This document shows, in pieces, positions 34,282 to 44,264 of a DNA stretch of 64,000 nt. The notes beneath the pieces are model-generated. The model had not been told where the DNA came from. It searched no databases and was given only the letters and a program-made list of their open reading frames with translations. How positions within the stretch are numbered: the first letter of the stretch is position 1; each line of letters opens with the position of its first letter. Made by a program: the position numbers and the translations under genes. Location of the stretch: positions 43,976-107,975 of the forward strand of contig VCMS01000257.1 in NCBI GenBank assembly GCA_022539475.1, read 5' to 3'. This DNA is from Gracilaria domingensis. Taxonomy: Eukaryota; Rhodophyta; Florideophyceae; Gracilariales; Gracilariaceae.

Positions 34282-34707
34282 ATGAGTCAAAGAAGGCAGC
34301 ATTGGGATATTGTCCTCAACGACCGCGCCTCAGGCTGTGGTCATGCCTCCGACAACGCCCATCTTCATTCTCGGGAACAAAAGAGGTGCCCCTATTGCAG
34401 CCGCACATTCTCCGGTATTTCAAACCTCAACAAACATATCAATGGCGTTCATCGTCGTGTTAGACCGTACCAGTGTTCAAAGTGTGGCTCTGCTTTTCAG
34501 TACCGGTCGGGGTTGATTGCTCACATGCGGTCCGTCCATCTAGGGTTGAAGCCGCATCAGTGTAACTTTTGTCAAAGGCGTTTCAGCGACCGTTCGAATA
34601 TGCTCAAGCACATCAACAAGCTGCATACCAATTCATCTCATGCAGGAGACCTAAAGCATTCGAATCCAAACCCCGCATCTTCAAGAATGGGGTTCATTTC
34701 CTCTTGA
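34282..34707 (+). CDS. three-finger C2H2 zinc-finger protein
   Basis: 141 residues from the first in-frame ATG (MSQRRQHWDI). The frame is open further upstream but without an ATG, so the true start or a 5' exon is unsettled. Three consecutive classical fingers follow: CPYCSRTFSGISNLNKHING with a closing His, CSKCGSAFQYRSGLIAHMRS with VH, and CNFCQRRFSDRSNMLKHINK with LH. They are joined by HRRVRPYQ and LGLKPHQ linkers, the latter close to the canonical TGEKP type. Such arrays bind DNA in the nucleus. The C-terminus is short and Ser/Asn-rich. No other domain is visible, and the target genes cannot be inferred. Confidence 0.82.
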   Translation: MSQRRQHWDIVLNDRASGCGHASDNAHLHSREQKRCPYCSRTFSGISNLNKHINGVHRRVRPYQCSKCGSAFQYRSGLIAHMRSVHLGLKPHQCNFCQRRFSDRSNMLKHINKLHTNSSHAGDLKHSNPNPASSRMGFISS

Positions 34708-35613
34708 TTTCATGCATCTACCTGGTGTAAAGATTTTGGCGTTGGTCATGGTAGCAGCCGTTGGGAAACATGTGCATAGGGAGGGTGGCCCATCTTTGAA
34801 CACTTACAATATAGGCCCTGGATAACCAGATTCCGTAGTCATGATTTTGAGCGCAATGTTTGTATATGTGCTTCTTGTTTTCGTCCACATGGCGATCGGA
34901 ATGTTTGTATGAAACGATTTTGAATTCGCAGACCTATGACGTGCAGATATGAGGAGGTAAAAGGCGAATAGGCGAGATGCTTTTGAGAAATAACCCAGTC
35001 ACAGAGGCCATGCTCTGATAAGACCATGCCGAAGAGAGTGACAGCGGCGCGGAGGGAAGGCTCTTCTCCCCCGCTTAGTGAGCACAGTCGGCAGGTAAGG
35101 TTAATGAGTCTCGAGGAGTCGCAATCCTTGTAGATATCTTCGATTTTCGAGAGCGGAATAAGTAACTGGGAGAGAGAAGATGGTTAATTTTGTGCGCGAA
35201 TATGTAAACCCTGTTTTGACCTCTGCTTGGCCGCTTGTGTTAAAGAGAAGAGGAGTATCCTTGGTGTGGGAGTGATGATCTCGGCTTTTGAGGCATCCTG
35301 ACCAATTTCTCGACATCAGTTTCGGCATCGAGTGCCATGCGCGATACAGACTCTCGGAATCCCTTGCTTAACTTATTTCACATCCCTCCAGAGCTTGCAA
35401 ACTAAGATCAAATTCCTCAAGCTGAGCCCTATCTTCGGGCCGATGTTTAACGATGCGTTTAACGGAGTGTGTTAGCTAGGCAAATCATATGATTAAGTCT
35501 CGAGCAGATCACTCGCGGTTTAATTTTCACGAAAGCAGCTGCTCTGAAGCACAAAGTTTGCTTGTAGTAGATGCAATGGTGTTTGCTGCTATCGAAGGCG
35601 GGGTTTAGTTCCA
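34708..35613. other. intergenic, nothing recognised
   Basis: Lies between the zinc-finger stop and the SRP72 stop, so it holds both 3' ends. Short frames only. Confidence 0.45.
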
Positions 35614-37716
35614 TTATTTCCTACCTTTTTTCCTCCTTTGCATTCGAGGTCTACCTCTTGGCGGCAGAGCATTCGTTTGGGCAGAGGAAGCCTTCGGCGA
35701 AACCTTGTCGGCCAAGCTTTGAGCTGCGGCCTCAGCTGATGCTGCGTCAGCTCCTTGAGATCCCCGGAAAGGTGCTTGATCCCGTTTTGGTTTCTTTTTT
35801 CTGTAACCCGACCGCAACGTTTTCGGTAACCACCTTTCCGGGTCTGGCGGAGGGCCATCAGGATCGTAGTTTTTAGGCAATCTCTTCTTCTTTGGCTTCT
35901 TCTTCCTCTCCGGGCGCTGAGTTGCCGCAGGCAATTTATCCTGGACATCGTCCGCATTGTCAACAGTTCTATTGGACAAATGCTTTCGTTTTGGTGGTGG
36001 AAGCTGTTCTAGTCGTTCGGCATCTGCTCCAGTTGCATGCAGGCTCGTTCCTGGCAATGCGGATGCAATGCGATCTGCTTCGTCAGGATCAAAATGGGAC
36101 GTCGCTACTACTAACTGCGCAGTGGTAAGAGCATCGCTACCAGAGGCTCTGGCACAATCTCGAAGAATTTCCGCACTTTCTTGATACAAGCCGTTTCTGA
36201 GAAGCATTGCAGCCAGCTCACGGCTAGCGCTTGTTTTCAGATCACCATTTGTGTTTGACACAAAATTCTTGAGAAGACACACACCATCCTGGAATTGATC
36301 GCACTGCTCTAGGAATGACGACGCGGTACACACTGCGGCGGGGCAATCTGGGAACAATTTCTGAAGAAGATCAGCGGCACGCTTTTGCTCACCATGCGAA
36401 GCAGCTAGTTGGATTCTTGCCGCCCGAATGATAGGGGTGTCTGTTGCTTCCGAAAGCAACTTATCAGCATTTTCTAGCTGTCCTTTCTTCGCATAGAGAC
36501 TGGCCTCAAGAAGGCGTACAAGAGAATCGTCGGAATAATGCACTTTCAGCATTTCGATTTCGGAACGACAGGCATCAAGTCTGCCCATCTGTACAAAGAG
36601 CACCGCTCTGTTCCTACCCATTGCTTGACGTTGGTGTGAAGTAAGTTTTCGCACAACATTTTTGCTGGCAGTCGTCTTCATTTTCTTCAGCCCCTCAACT
36701 AGCGCTTCGTGTTGTTGCTTCGATAATCCTCTCGTGCCGTCCTGCGCATTAGAAAGGGTAGACTTTTCGAGAGCGAGCTGCCCGATCGCGACCGTAAGAT
36801 TATTTGCTGCTACAGCTAGTGATGCGGCATCGCATCTTCTTCCATTCACGACTTCGTAGTACGAATGCTTGGCTGCTTCAATATCTCCGGCCATGTGCTT
36901 CAAGTATGCTTGCTGCACAAATAGAGGAGCCGTTGCCTCTTCGATATCGTCGTCTTCCTCGTCAAGTTCTGAATTGATCAAAGCTTCTGCCTTCTCCAAA
37001 CATGCCTCAGCGTTGTCGAAATCTTCTCGAGCTATATGGCTGCATGCGGCATTGTACTCAATTTCGTAACTTGGCCGAAGTCCCTCATGTACAGAAGAAA
37101 CTTTTTCGTATGTGCGGGCGAGGATCATCGAAGCCGTAGCGTTTGTAGCGAGTTCGTTAACCGCACTTGTCAGCTGCTCCAGCTCTGCCGCAGTAACTGG
37201 GGAAGCGACCGGAGCAGCTCTTGAAGTAATACCTGGTAGTCTCCATCGGGATGTCGCCGCGGGCTGCTTTTTCTCTTTAAGCGTGTTGCGTGCTTGGCTC
37301 AAAAGGAGCTCATACAAATTAGCGGCTTCATCATATCGACCTGCGCGATAGAGAAGCTGGGCTTTTAGCTTTTGCATGTCTTCGCCGTGGGAAGCGTCTA
37401 CTGAATCGATCGCTTCAGCAAGACGTTCGTTTCCAGCCCACGCGGTGTATGCCTTAGCATACACAAGTTGCTCCTTAAATGGTGGTGATTTTGCCTGAAG
37501 GAGGGCCTCAATGGACGAAAGTGCCTCATCTGATCTACCCAAATGAATTAAAGAGAACGCACGAACGGCATCCAGAATGTGGGTGACCGACGGCGACCGT
37601 CTCTTGTTGCGCTTCCGGAACTGATTGACGCGGTTTAGCACCGTCTCATATTGTCCTCGATTGAAAAGCTGCTTAATCTCATCAACGGCACCATCTTGAA
37701 GTTCAGAGGCTGTCAT
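35614..37716 (-). CDS. SRP72: signal recognition particle subunit SRP72
   Basis: 700 residues, single exon, ATG at 37716 (MTASELQDGAVDEIKQLF). SRP72 binds SRP68 and the S-domain of 7S RNA in the cytosolic particle that delivers ribosomes making secretory proteins to the ER. The first 520 or so residues are helical tetratricopeptide-type repeats (for example FNRGQYETVLNRVNQFRKR, HLGRSDEALSSIEALL, RAGRYDEAANLYELLLSQA, REDFDNAEACLEKAEALI). The basic C-terminal RNA-binding segment carries the family signature RLPKNYDPDGPPPDPERWLP followed by SGYRKKKPKRD, and the protein ends RRKKGRK. Length and domain order are normal for the family. Confidence 0.95.
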   Translation of the reverse strand: MTASELQDGAVDEIKQLFNRGQYETVLNRVNQFRKRNKRRSPSVTHILDAVRAFSLIHLGRSDEALSSIEALLQAKSPPFKEQLVYAKAYTAWAGNERLAEAIDSVDASHGEDMQKLKAQLLYRAGRYDEAANLYELLLSQARNTLKEKKQPAATSRWRLPGITSRAAPVASPVTAAELEQLTSAVNELATNATASMILARTYEKVSSVHEGLRPSYEIEYNAACSHIAREDFDNAEACLEKAEALINSELDEEDDDIEEATAPLFVQQAYLKHMAGDIEAAKHSYYEVVNGRRCDAASLAVAANNLTVAIGQLALEKSTLSNAQDGTRGLSKQQHEALVEGLKKMKTTASKNVVRKLTSHQRQAMGRNRAVLFVQMGRLDACRSEIEMLKVHYSDDSLVRLLEASLYAKKGQLENADKLLSEATDTPIIRAARIQLAASHGEQKRAADLLQKLFPDCPAAVCTASSFLEQCDQFQDGVCLLKNFVSNTNGDLKTSASRELAAMLLRNGLYQESAEILRDCARASGSDALTTAQLVVATSHFDPDEADRIASALPGTSLHATGADAERLEQLPPPKRKHLSNRTVDNADDVQDKLPAATQRPERKKKPKKKRLPKNYDPDGPPPDPERWLPKTLRSGYRKKKPKRDQAPFRGSQGADAASAEAAAQSLADKVSPKASSAQTNALPPRGRPRMQRRKKGRK

Positions 37717-38432
37717 GATAAAATGGAGCTCAAACAGCTCGATGGGATCTGAAGCAACGAGGAGAGCTTAGCTAGTTGTCTCGCACAAGGCGCGATAGGC
37801 GAAGAATGCTATGCTGGCTAACCTTTTCAGGCATCTACCAGATATTGCTCAGCAAATTCACTTCAAACAGACCCGGAATAGATGCGACGTTCTCTGAAGG
37901 CAACTCGCTCGAAAGTGGGATGACAGTTAAAGAAGCATTACAATACGATTGGCCGCGAAACTAGCAATCACAGGAAACCGTGTTTCAACAGACGTTTTCA
38001 AACTGACTTGGAGCAACGATCCCGGATAGATTGACGATCCACCTTTGTGTTACTCAAAGTGTACCACGGGTTTCGTCGATACTGCAGATACACTTGAAGT
38101 ACAAGTTGACCGAGAAGAACGAGCCAAAGCCACGCGATCGCGCATCGCTCAACGCCCCCATACTATATGGGGCCCATACCCTGTAGTTTGACAGTTGATT
38201 GATTTTTTTAGAGCCCATTCTTTCGATTTTCGTGTCTCCGCGCCGCGGAGTCCGCGGTATTCGTATCCCGCAGTGCAGAGACAGCAGGGTCCCTGCACCC
38301 GTTTAGTCGGGGGATTGCGGAATCCCCAGCCCGCAGCAGTTGTTCCCTTGTATGTGGTGGGACGAAATTTGTCTGAGCAAGAGACATCTCTATCCTTCAG
38401 CTTCAGTATCTCCCACTGATTTCAGAGCCTAA
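37717..38432. other. shared 5' region of SRP72 and the small DUF4535-like gene
   Basis: 716 bp between two divergent genes. GC-rich around 38230-38340. No recognised element. Confidence 0.4.
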
Positions 38433-38588
38433 ATGTTCGGGAACACTATCACTTTTGCCGTTGGAGTTGGCGTAGGGATATACGTTGCCCAGAATTATGA
38501 TATCCCGGAGATTAAATCAATGGTTTCAAGAGGGATCAAGTTGCTTCGTAGTTTGGAAAAAGCTGCTCGCAAGGACGATGAATCTTAG
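38433..38588 (+). CDS. 51-residue DUF4535-like membrane protein
   Basis: Short gene from ATG (MFGNTITFAVGVGVGIYVAQ) to TAG. One glycine-rich hydrophobic helix (about residues 5-19) is followed by YVAQNYDIPEI and an amphipathic basic helix (RGIKLLRSLEKAARKDDES). The YVAQNY-(D/N)-(I/V)-P signature after a membrane helix is typical of the small DUF4535 family found across plants, algae and fungi, probably in organelle membranes. Their molecular role is unknown. It sits divergently from SRP72 and tail to tail with glutamate 5-kinase. The family call rests on one motif and the overall layout, so it is likely but not certain. Confidence 0.78.
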   Translation: MFGNTITFAVGVGVGIYVAQNYDIPEIKSMVSRGIKLLRSLEKAARKDDES

Positions 38589-38945
38589 TGGACAGCGACT
38601 TCTTTGTACTTCTTGCCTGTCATCTCGTTCAGAATGACTGTGATGATATGAGTATCAGATATTTGTTTCTTTGGTGTTTAGTCTTGTACACGTAAAGAAA
38701 TCAACGAATCCGAAGCCAGACTAAGCAGCACAAGCAACTAGTATACACAGATGCAGGTTCTAGTTTATTCTCGTGGAAGTTCATTAGGCTCGGGGACCCT
38801 CCCTACACTCGAACTCAACTCAGCTCCGGAAGACAGACCAAGAAGGTCAGTTGCAACGGGCGTTGGTTCAAGTGCTATTCGACCACTCGAATGAGTGAAA
38901 AGAACTGAGTCCATCGATTGCGTTTCAAAACTTTATGTATCCGGA

Positions 38946-40220
38946 TCAGCGCCGCACATCAACCAACATAGCCAGATTGTCACCATGCACGACAACGTCG
39001 TTGACTGGAAAGCAAAGGATCTTTGATATCTCCTGCCCGCTTTTCCCACCGTACTTGCTCAGAAACTGGCTTGCGTAGTTGCACACACCCCTTGCGAGCT
39101 CCATCCCGGTTTCTGTGCGAATTGTCACCGCCGAGTTTGCCTCAAAATCTTTCACACAGCTAATTACTCCGTTGGTTAGCAAAGAGTAACCTGCTCGCAA
39201 CATCGATTCGGCAGCTTTGTTGATTCGAATCTCCCCACGGGGTGGAAGGCAGTTGGAGATCCACTTCTTTCGCTCAACAGCAAGCGGGGTTCCCAACGGC
39301 TCGAATATTGTTCCCCGTCTATTCTCCGTGTTTCTCACAAAGTCCACCGCACGGTCTGGGAAATGCCCGTGTATGAGACAAACTCGTACTCCGGCCGCAG
39401 TCGCCAGACGAGCGGCGGTGATTTTTGTCTTCATTCCCCCTGTGCCCCACTGCGTTCCTGTCGTATTGGATGAGAGGTTGACTTGCAGAGATTCGATGTT
39501 TTGAACAACGTCTATGGGTTTGGCCGTTTTGTCGACTTTAGGATTGGCCGTGTACAGCTGATGAACATCAGTAAGCAAGAATAACCATTCCGCACCAACA
39601 GACGTACTCACCAACGCCGACAGCCAATCGTTGTCTCCGTATTTTAGTTCTTCAGTTGCAGTTGTGTCGTTCTCGTTCACAATTGGGATAACGCCCATTC
39701 TCAATAAAGAAGAAAGCGTATTCTTAGCGTTGATGTACTGATATTCACTACTCAGATCTCCACTAGTCAGTAGAATCTGTGCGACTTTTTGGTTTGCCAT
39801 ACCCATAAGCGCGTCGTACGTCCGCATCAACACGCTCTGACCAACCGCTGCGTACGCTTGAATGTCTGCTAGTATTGTGGCCCGTTGTTCTGGAGATGTT
39901 GCATCTTCTACTTTGGGGCGCTTAGAAACACCAAGCTCCCTACATCCGACACCAACGGCGCCCGAGGTAACCAAAATTACGTCATATCCGTCTCTGCGAA
40001 GAGTAAGAAGTGTGTCTACAAGCAAACCGATTGAAGAAACTGAGAGTTCTCCTGAGCCGTTGTTCAATCCTTTGCCTGCAGCTGAAGAAATAGTTGAGGT
40101 GTTCGCGTTATTCTGATCTCGCATTAACGTGGACGTCCCAATCTTTACAACGATTATTGGTCTTGGTGATACTGAGTAAACAGAATCGCTTAGCGAGTCA
40201 GACATGTCGATTTGTCCCAT
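38946..40220 (-). CDS. glutamate 5-kinase with PUA domain
   Basis: 424 residues from the ATG of MGQIDMSDSL. A second candidate start is MSDSL at 40205, and upstream sequence lacks an ATG. It phosphorylates glutamate, the first step of proline synthesis. The amino-acid kinase fold shows PIIVVKIGTSTL (phosphate-binding Lys), VILVTSGAVGVG, the glutamate site IPIVNENDTTATEELKYGDN, LLTDVHQLYTANP and GTGGMKTKITAARLATAAGV. A PUA domain occupies about the last 100 residues (RGEIRINKAAESMLRAGYSL, FEANSAVTIRTETG). It is a stand-alone kinase as in bacteria and fungi. No glutamyl-phosphate reductase domain is fused, unlike the P5CS of plants and animals, so the reductase must be encoded elsewhere. Confidence 0.95.
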   Translation of the reverse strand: MGQIDMSDSLSDSVYSVSPRPIIVVKIGTSTLMRDQNNANTSTISSAAGKGLNNGSGELSVSSIGLLVDTLLTLRRDGYDVILVTSGAVGVGCRELGVSKRPKVEDATSPEQRATILADIQAYAAVGQSVLMRTYDALMGMANQKVAQILLTSGDLSSEYQYINAKNTLSSLLRMGVIPIVNENDTTATEELKYGDNDWLSALVSTSVGAEWLFLLTDVHQLYTANPKVDKTAKPIDVVQNIESLQVNLSSNTTGTQWGTGGMKTKITAARLATAAGVRVCLIHGHFPDRAVDFVRNTENRRGTIFEPLGTPLAVERKKWISNCLPPRGEIRINKAAESMLRAGYSLLTNGVISCVKDFEANSAVTIRTETGMELARGVCNYASQFLSKYGGKSGQEISKILCFPVNDVVVHGDNLAMLVDVRR

Positions 40221-41253
40221 GCTTAGGGTCTCTAGGAGTAACCACCCCAGCAGAACCAAATAGAGCTAACAAGATTATGGTTTCGCTTCAGAAACAGAGT
40301 GTTTCCGAGACTGCACGAAGACGATCCAAAAAGAGTGTTCACAGGTGCTCCGGGAGATTCTCGCAATTTGCGCCTGCGATCGACGAACGGCCCGTGCAGA
40401 GTCACCTGGTCAATGACCAGTGGTCGTGCGCTTGTCTGTTGCCTGTTATATACTGTACTGTGGTGTCCTCACCAATTCCCTTCAGCTCTCCTGGTCCACG
40501 CTGGTACGGCCTGCAGCCGCCTCACCTTAGCCAGCAAAGTCGACGTAGCGCTTACTGTCTGGGACAGTAACGAGCACACTGCCCCAAGAAAAGCATTCAT
40601 AGCAAAAATGATCACGGCGCACCACGGTCATTCCAACATATGAGGTGTTGGCGTGAACGTGCAATTTCGCGACAGGAGGATCACCAGTTCCACAGTTGAG
40701 TAAACGTTCTTACGTAACTTGTAAGTGTCGTCGATTGTTTTGCGCCATACCCTTCCATAGTAGTAGTATTCGATGATAAAGGGTTTTGGAGCGCTCATCA
40801 TTTATTCCTTGCCCACTTTGCGAAGCTATCAAAGGATTCAATGGCAAAATATCGACAGGAAGAAGGAAAATCCATTCAGTCGATTGGAACATACTCGCAG
40901 AGTTCGCTGTAGAAGTCAAGTATGCCTCCTCCATAAGTGGGCATGGGAAACGTGCTGTATGTCGCTGATATCGAATGACAGGGAGGTACCGCAACGAACC
41001 TACAGGATCGTCACGCGCGTGAAGGTGAGAATGTCTTCCTTCTTCATCCTTAAATCACACGAAGAACGATTCTGTGAATGTGCGCTTGGCATACGCTTTA
41101 TATAGTCACAGATGCAATCGTTGAAAAAACTCTTACTATAACAATCATGTGCTGCCGATATTGATATGGCAGAACCATCACTCGGACCAGGCGACATAGA
41201 ATGTTTCACTGAATGCTACTCGTGTCTGACCCCTTTTACCTCGCAAGCACCTC
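40221..41253. other. intergenic, nothing recognised
   Basis: About 1 kb between the glutamate 5-kinase start and the linker stop. Open frames up to about 158 residues overlap on both strands, without domain character. Confidence 0.45.
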
Positions 41254-42830
41254 TTACCCACCAATGGTCATTTCAGAACCATCACCTGGGAATGATCCCA
41301 TACCCTTACCTGCAAGGAAGTCCTTTCCAGCCGCTTTCTTTTCTGCTTCCATTTCTTCCATGAGTTCCTTCGGTAACTTGCCAACAGTTTCAAACTCCCT
41401 CTTGGTAGACACAAGAATCGGTTGCGGGGTAGTAACACCACTATCGTCTTCTTCGGTATCAATACTAGTCGGTAGTAGGTTAGGGTCCACAGCAACCTCC
41501 TCTCCCTCAGCGACCGAAGGAACGCCAACTGCGGCGGTCGGCTGAACGATGACCGGGCCAGTTTCGACCTCTTCTTCCACGACAGGGTATTCCAAGCCCT
41601 CCAGCTCGAATGCCATTGGGGGCGGAGTGAGGGCTGGCTTCTCCCTCTCGGCGGAAAGCACAGAAACGCGACGCTCAATATCAAGAACTAGTTGCTTGAC
41701 ACGCTCGAGCTCCTTTTCCTTCTTCGAAATATCGGTGGCCGGTCGTCGTGTGGGCCCGTTAAGGAAATCAACACCAGAGGGGCCCCAGGAGGCAATCGGC
41801 GCACCCTCATACTGACCAGGGAACACCTTGACAGCACCGTTGCCATAGTTTTTGCCATAAAGTGGGGTAATACCCATATCAGAGGCCATGGCCTTGAAGG
41901 GATCGATGGTTTCACGAGAACTATCTAACTCTGCATATGCCTGATCGAGTTCGATCTGCAGTTGACAGACCCTTGCTAGTGCAATATCCAGTTCATTCGT
42001 ATATCGCTCCAGCGAAACAGCAGGAAGATCATATTTCTTCGAAGGATGCTCGCCGTTCGGAATGGGCGGCAGTCCATCCGCAACGGTGTGCGCTGGTGTG
42101 GGGACATTTGCAGCAAGCGACGTGATCAGCATCTGCGGCTTGAACTTGTCAGAGCCTGCAAAGCCGCCCTGAATGGTGCACATCCGATTAAACTGGTTGA
42201 TAGGCGCATAGGTACCACGGAAACGAGTGAAGGGGAAGATATCATCGCCAAAGACCTCATCGTACTCATCGTCATCAAAGTACGAGTCAATCTCAGCGTC
42301 GTAGCCGCCCGCAGCAAAAATCTTAAAGTGCTTCGAGTACTCGACCTGATTCAAGGGCGCGCGCCCCAAAAAGTGCTTGAAGTTAAGCTCAATAAACCGG
42401 AACTGCGTAACATTCTCAAAGAAACGCTCGCGATAAGTATCCGACTTTGCCCCACCGCGCGCGCAAACTCCCTAGCAGTGATGCGACCGCAGCGATAGTT
42501 GGACTCGGCGGTATAAAACTGCGCGCGCTCCTCCTCCATGAGATAGGCGTTGCCGAACAATTGACGTAGCGCAGCATTGATGACGGCCTCCTTGTCCTCC
42601 GCAGACAGCGTCGCAGGGCGGTCCTTGAACAGGTAGCGCGTGATGGAATACGGCGCCTGCGACACGCGGTCGAGGCCGCCAGAGTAGGTCTGAAACTCGA
42701 CGGCCATCTTCGGCGCGCGTCCCGCGGCGCGGCGCGCGGCGCGCGGCAGCGCAGACGGCGCGCTTGCCGACGGCGCGAACGAAGAACGCGACGCGGACGG
42801 AACGACCGGGACGGCGGACACAAACGCCAT
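41254..42830 (-). CDS. plastid-targeted phycobilisome linker (frameshift near 42447)
   Basis: About 525 residues when the frame change is ignored. Residues 1-41 (MAFVSAVPVVPSASRSSFAP, then a basic Ala/Arg stretch) are a plastid transit peptide with the Phe near the start typical of red algae and glaucophytes. The PBS_linker_poly domain follows: ITRYLFKDRPATLSAEDKEA, NAALRQLFGNAYLMEEERAQ, REFARAVG, then in another frame KSDTYRERFFENVTQFRFIE, HFLGRAPLNQVEYS and FPFTRFRGTY. This domain fills the cavity of phycobiliprotein hexamers and joins them into antenna rods. The C-terminal half has two coiled coils (about VCQLQIELDQAYAELDSS and KKEKELERVKQLVLDIERRV) and a Pro/Val/Glu-rich tail, with no CpcD-like domain. 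The frame changes between RAVG and KSD with no room for an intron, so one base is missing or two are extra near 42440-42455. Confidence 0.9.
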
Positions 42831-43024
42831 GATAGAGCAAAGCAACAAACGCGGACAAGGGCGACCAGACCGGAAAGCTACGGAAGACGCGGGCGCGCGT
42901 GGAGGACTTGGCGCAGCGCGCGTGGGGTTTGGCCGAGCCGGTGGATCGAGCTCCCACCGATGACAGCGAGCTGCGGCGCAGATTCGCCGCCACAGGCGAG
43001 AAGATACCCTTCTGTAAGGCGCGC

Positions 43025-43906
43025 TTACTGCGGCGCCACGTCGTCCAGCGCGCGCCGCAGCCGCGGCACGGGCAGCCGCGGCACGGGCAGCAGCAGCACC
43101 AGCCACCACGGCGTCAGCGCGCCGAACGCGTCGTCGACGTTGCGCCGCATGCCGCGGTCAAACGGCCCGCCGAAGCGGCCCCAGGCCGGCGGCGCCTCGC
43201 CGCGCCGCCGCGCCGCCGCCGCCTCCAGAAACTCCACCGTCGTCTGCCCGGTGCCCAGTAGAAACAGGCTCCACGCGCACAGGCAGCCCATGGCCACGCC
43301 CGCGGCGGACGCCGCTACCCCCACGAAGAACAGCCCGTCCGACGCGCGCGCCGTGCGGTACAGCCAGAACGACGTGCCGCTGGCGAAAATGCTTCCCGCG
43401 GCCGCGCAGAGCACGAAGCGAAGGAAGTAGGGGTAGTTGTCGCGCGCCACGCAGGTGCCGAGCGCGGGGCAGTGGTGGCAGAGGCGCGCGAAGCATTGGT
43501 TGCAAAGCGAGCAATGATGCGCGCGCGGCGGCTTGTAGCGCTGGCAAGGCACGCAAAAGCGCCATCGCTGCGAGCGGATCGCCGTCTGCTCGCCACCGCC
43601 TCTCTTCGCGGGCGCCGTTTCCTCGTCGAGCGGCGGCAAACGACCGGGCGTCGTCCACACGCAAAGCGTGTAATTGAGCAGCACGCAGCTGAGCAGATAG
43701 AACGACAGCGTCGTGTGAAGCAGTGCAGCCCGAAGCGGAAGCGTGCGGAAGATGAGCGGCAGCAGGTATTGCACGTACACCAGCGCGGCGCTCAGCAGCA
43801 GCGAGATGGTGAGCGCGACGTACACCGTGCGTAGCAGCCAGTTGAGTCGCTCCAGCAGCCGGTCCAGCCGTAGCAGCGCGCGCGCCAGAGCGCGCGAGCT
43901 GTCCAT
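43025..43906 (-). CDS. zf-DHHC-family membrane protein with CHHC in place of DHHC
   Basis: 293 residues from the only suitable ATG (MDSSRALARA). Family members are Golgi/ER/plasma-membrane enzymes that transfer palmitate to cysteines. Four membrane helices are visible (about 26-52, 60-84, 158-181 and 187-210). The cysteine-rich loop between helices 2 and 3 reads FCVPCQRYKPPRAHHCSLCN, then QCFARLCHHCPALGTCVARD and NYPYFLRF. Zinc ligands and the acylated Cys146 are kept, but Asp of DHHC is Cys143 and the following CPW is CPA. TTxE-like (GQTTVEFLE) and the C-terminal NVDDAFG motif are present. The gene is very GC-rich. It could be an active variant or a scaffold that has lost catalysis. Confidence 0.85.
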   Translation of the reverse strand: MDSSRALARALLRLDRLLERLNWLLRTVYVALTISLLLSAALVYVQYLLPLIFRTLPLRAALLHTTLSFYLLSCVLLNYTLCVWTTPGRLPPLDEETAPAKRGGGEQTAIRSQRWRFCVPCQRYKPPRAHHCSLCNQCFARLCHHCPALGTCVARDNYPYFLRFVLCAAAGSIFASGTSFWLYRTARASDGLFFVGVAASAAGVAMGCLCAWSLFLLGTGQTTVEFLEAAAARRRGEAPPAWGRFGGPFDRGMRRNVDDAFGALTPWWLVLLLPVPRLPVPRLRRALDDVAPQ

Positions 43907-44264
43907 CGCGCGTGGCTTCACGCCGTCATCAACCACGCCGGCGTGTCCAAGCGTTGCTTTGAGAGGACGGAAGAAGGCGCATTGCGCGTCGTCTTCTTCC
44001 CGCCGAAGTTCGAACGCCCCGCGGGTGAGCGGCAACGAGGCCTGCTGTAAGCAATGGTCACACGTGGCTTGAGCGCTCAAGCCTGCAAACCCTGGCAATC
44101 AGAGCTCGCGGATTCGCCTCCACCCCACCTCGACAGTGCCGGAGTAGATATTGCACTCTGGCTTCCGCGTGCGACAGGCGCCTCTATTCTCCCAGAGTCC
44201 CCACACCCCATCATCAACATCTCTTCGTGTCTTCGTCCCAGCCCTGAAACCGTCGAAGCTCACC
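43907..44264. promoter_or_regulatory. divergent promoter of DHHC-like gene and small plastid protein gene
   Basis: 358 bp separate two opposite start codons, so both promoters must overlap here. No specific element is recognised. Confidence 0.4.

Noticed and set aside
31889-40220. Idea that cyclophilin, SRP72 and nearby genes form a secretory gene cluster
   Set aside because: Intervening genes are unrelated and orientations differ; proximity looks coincidental.
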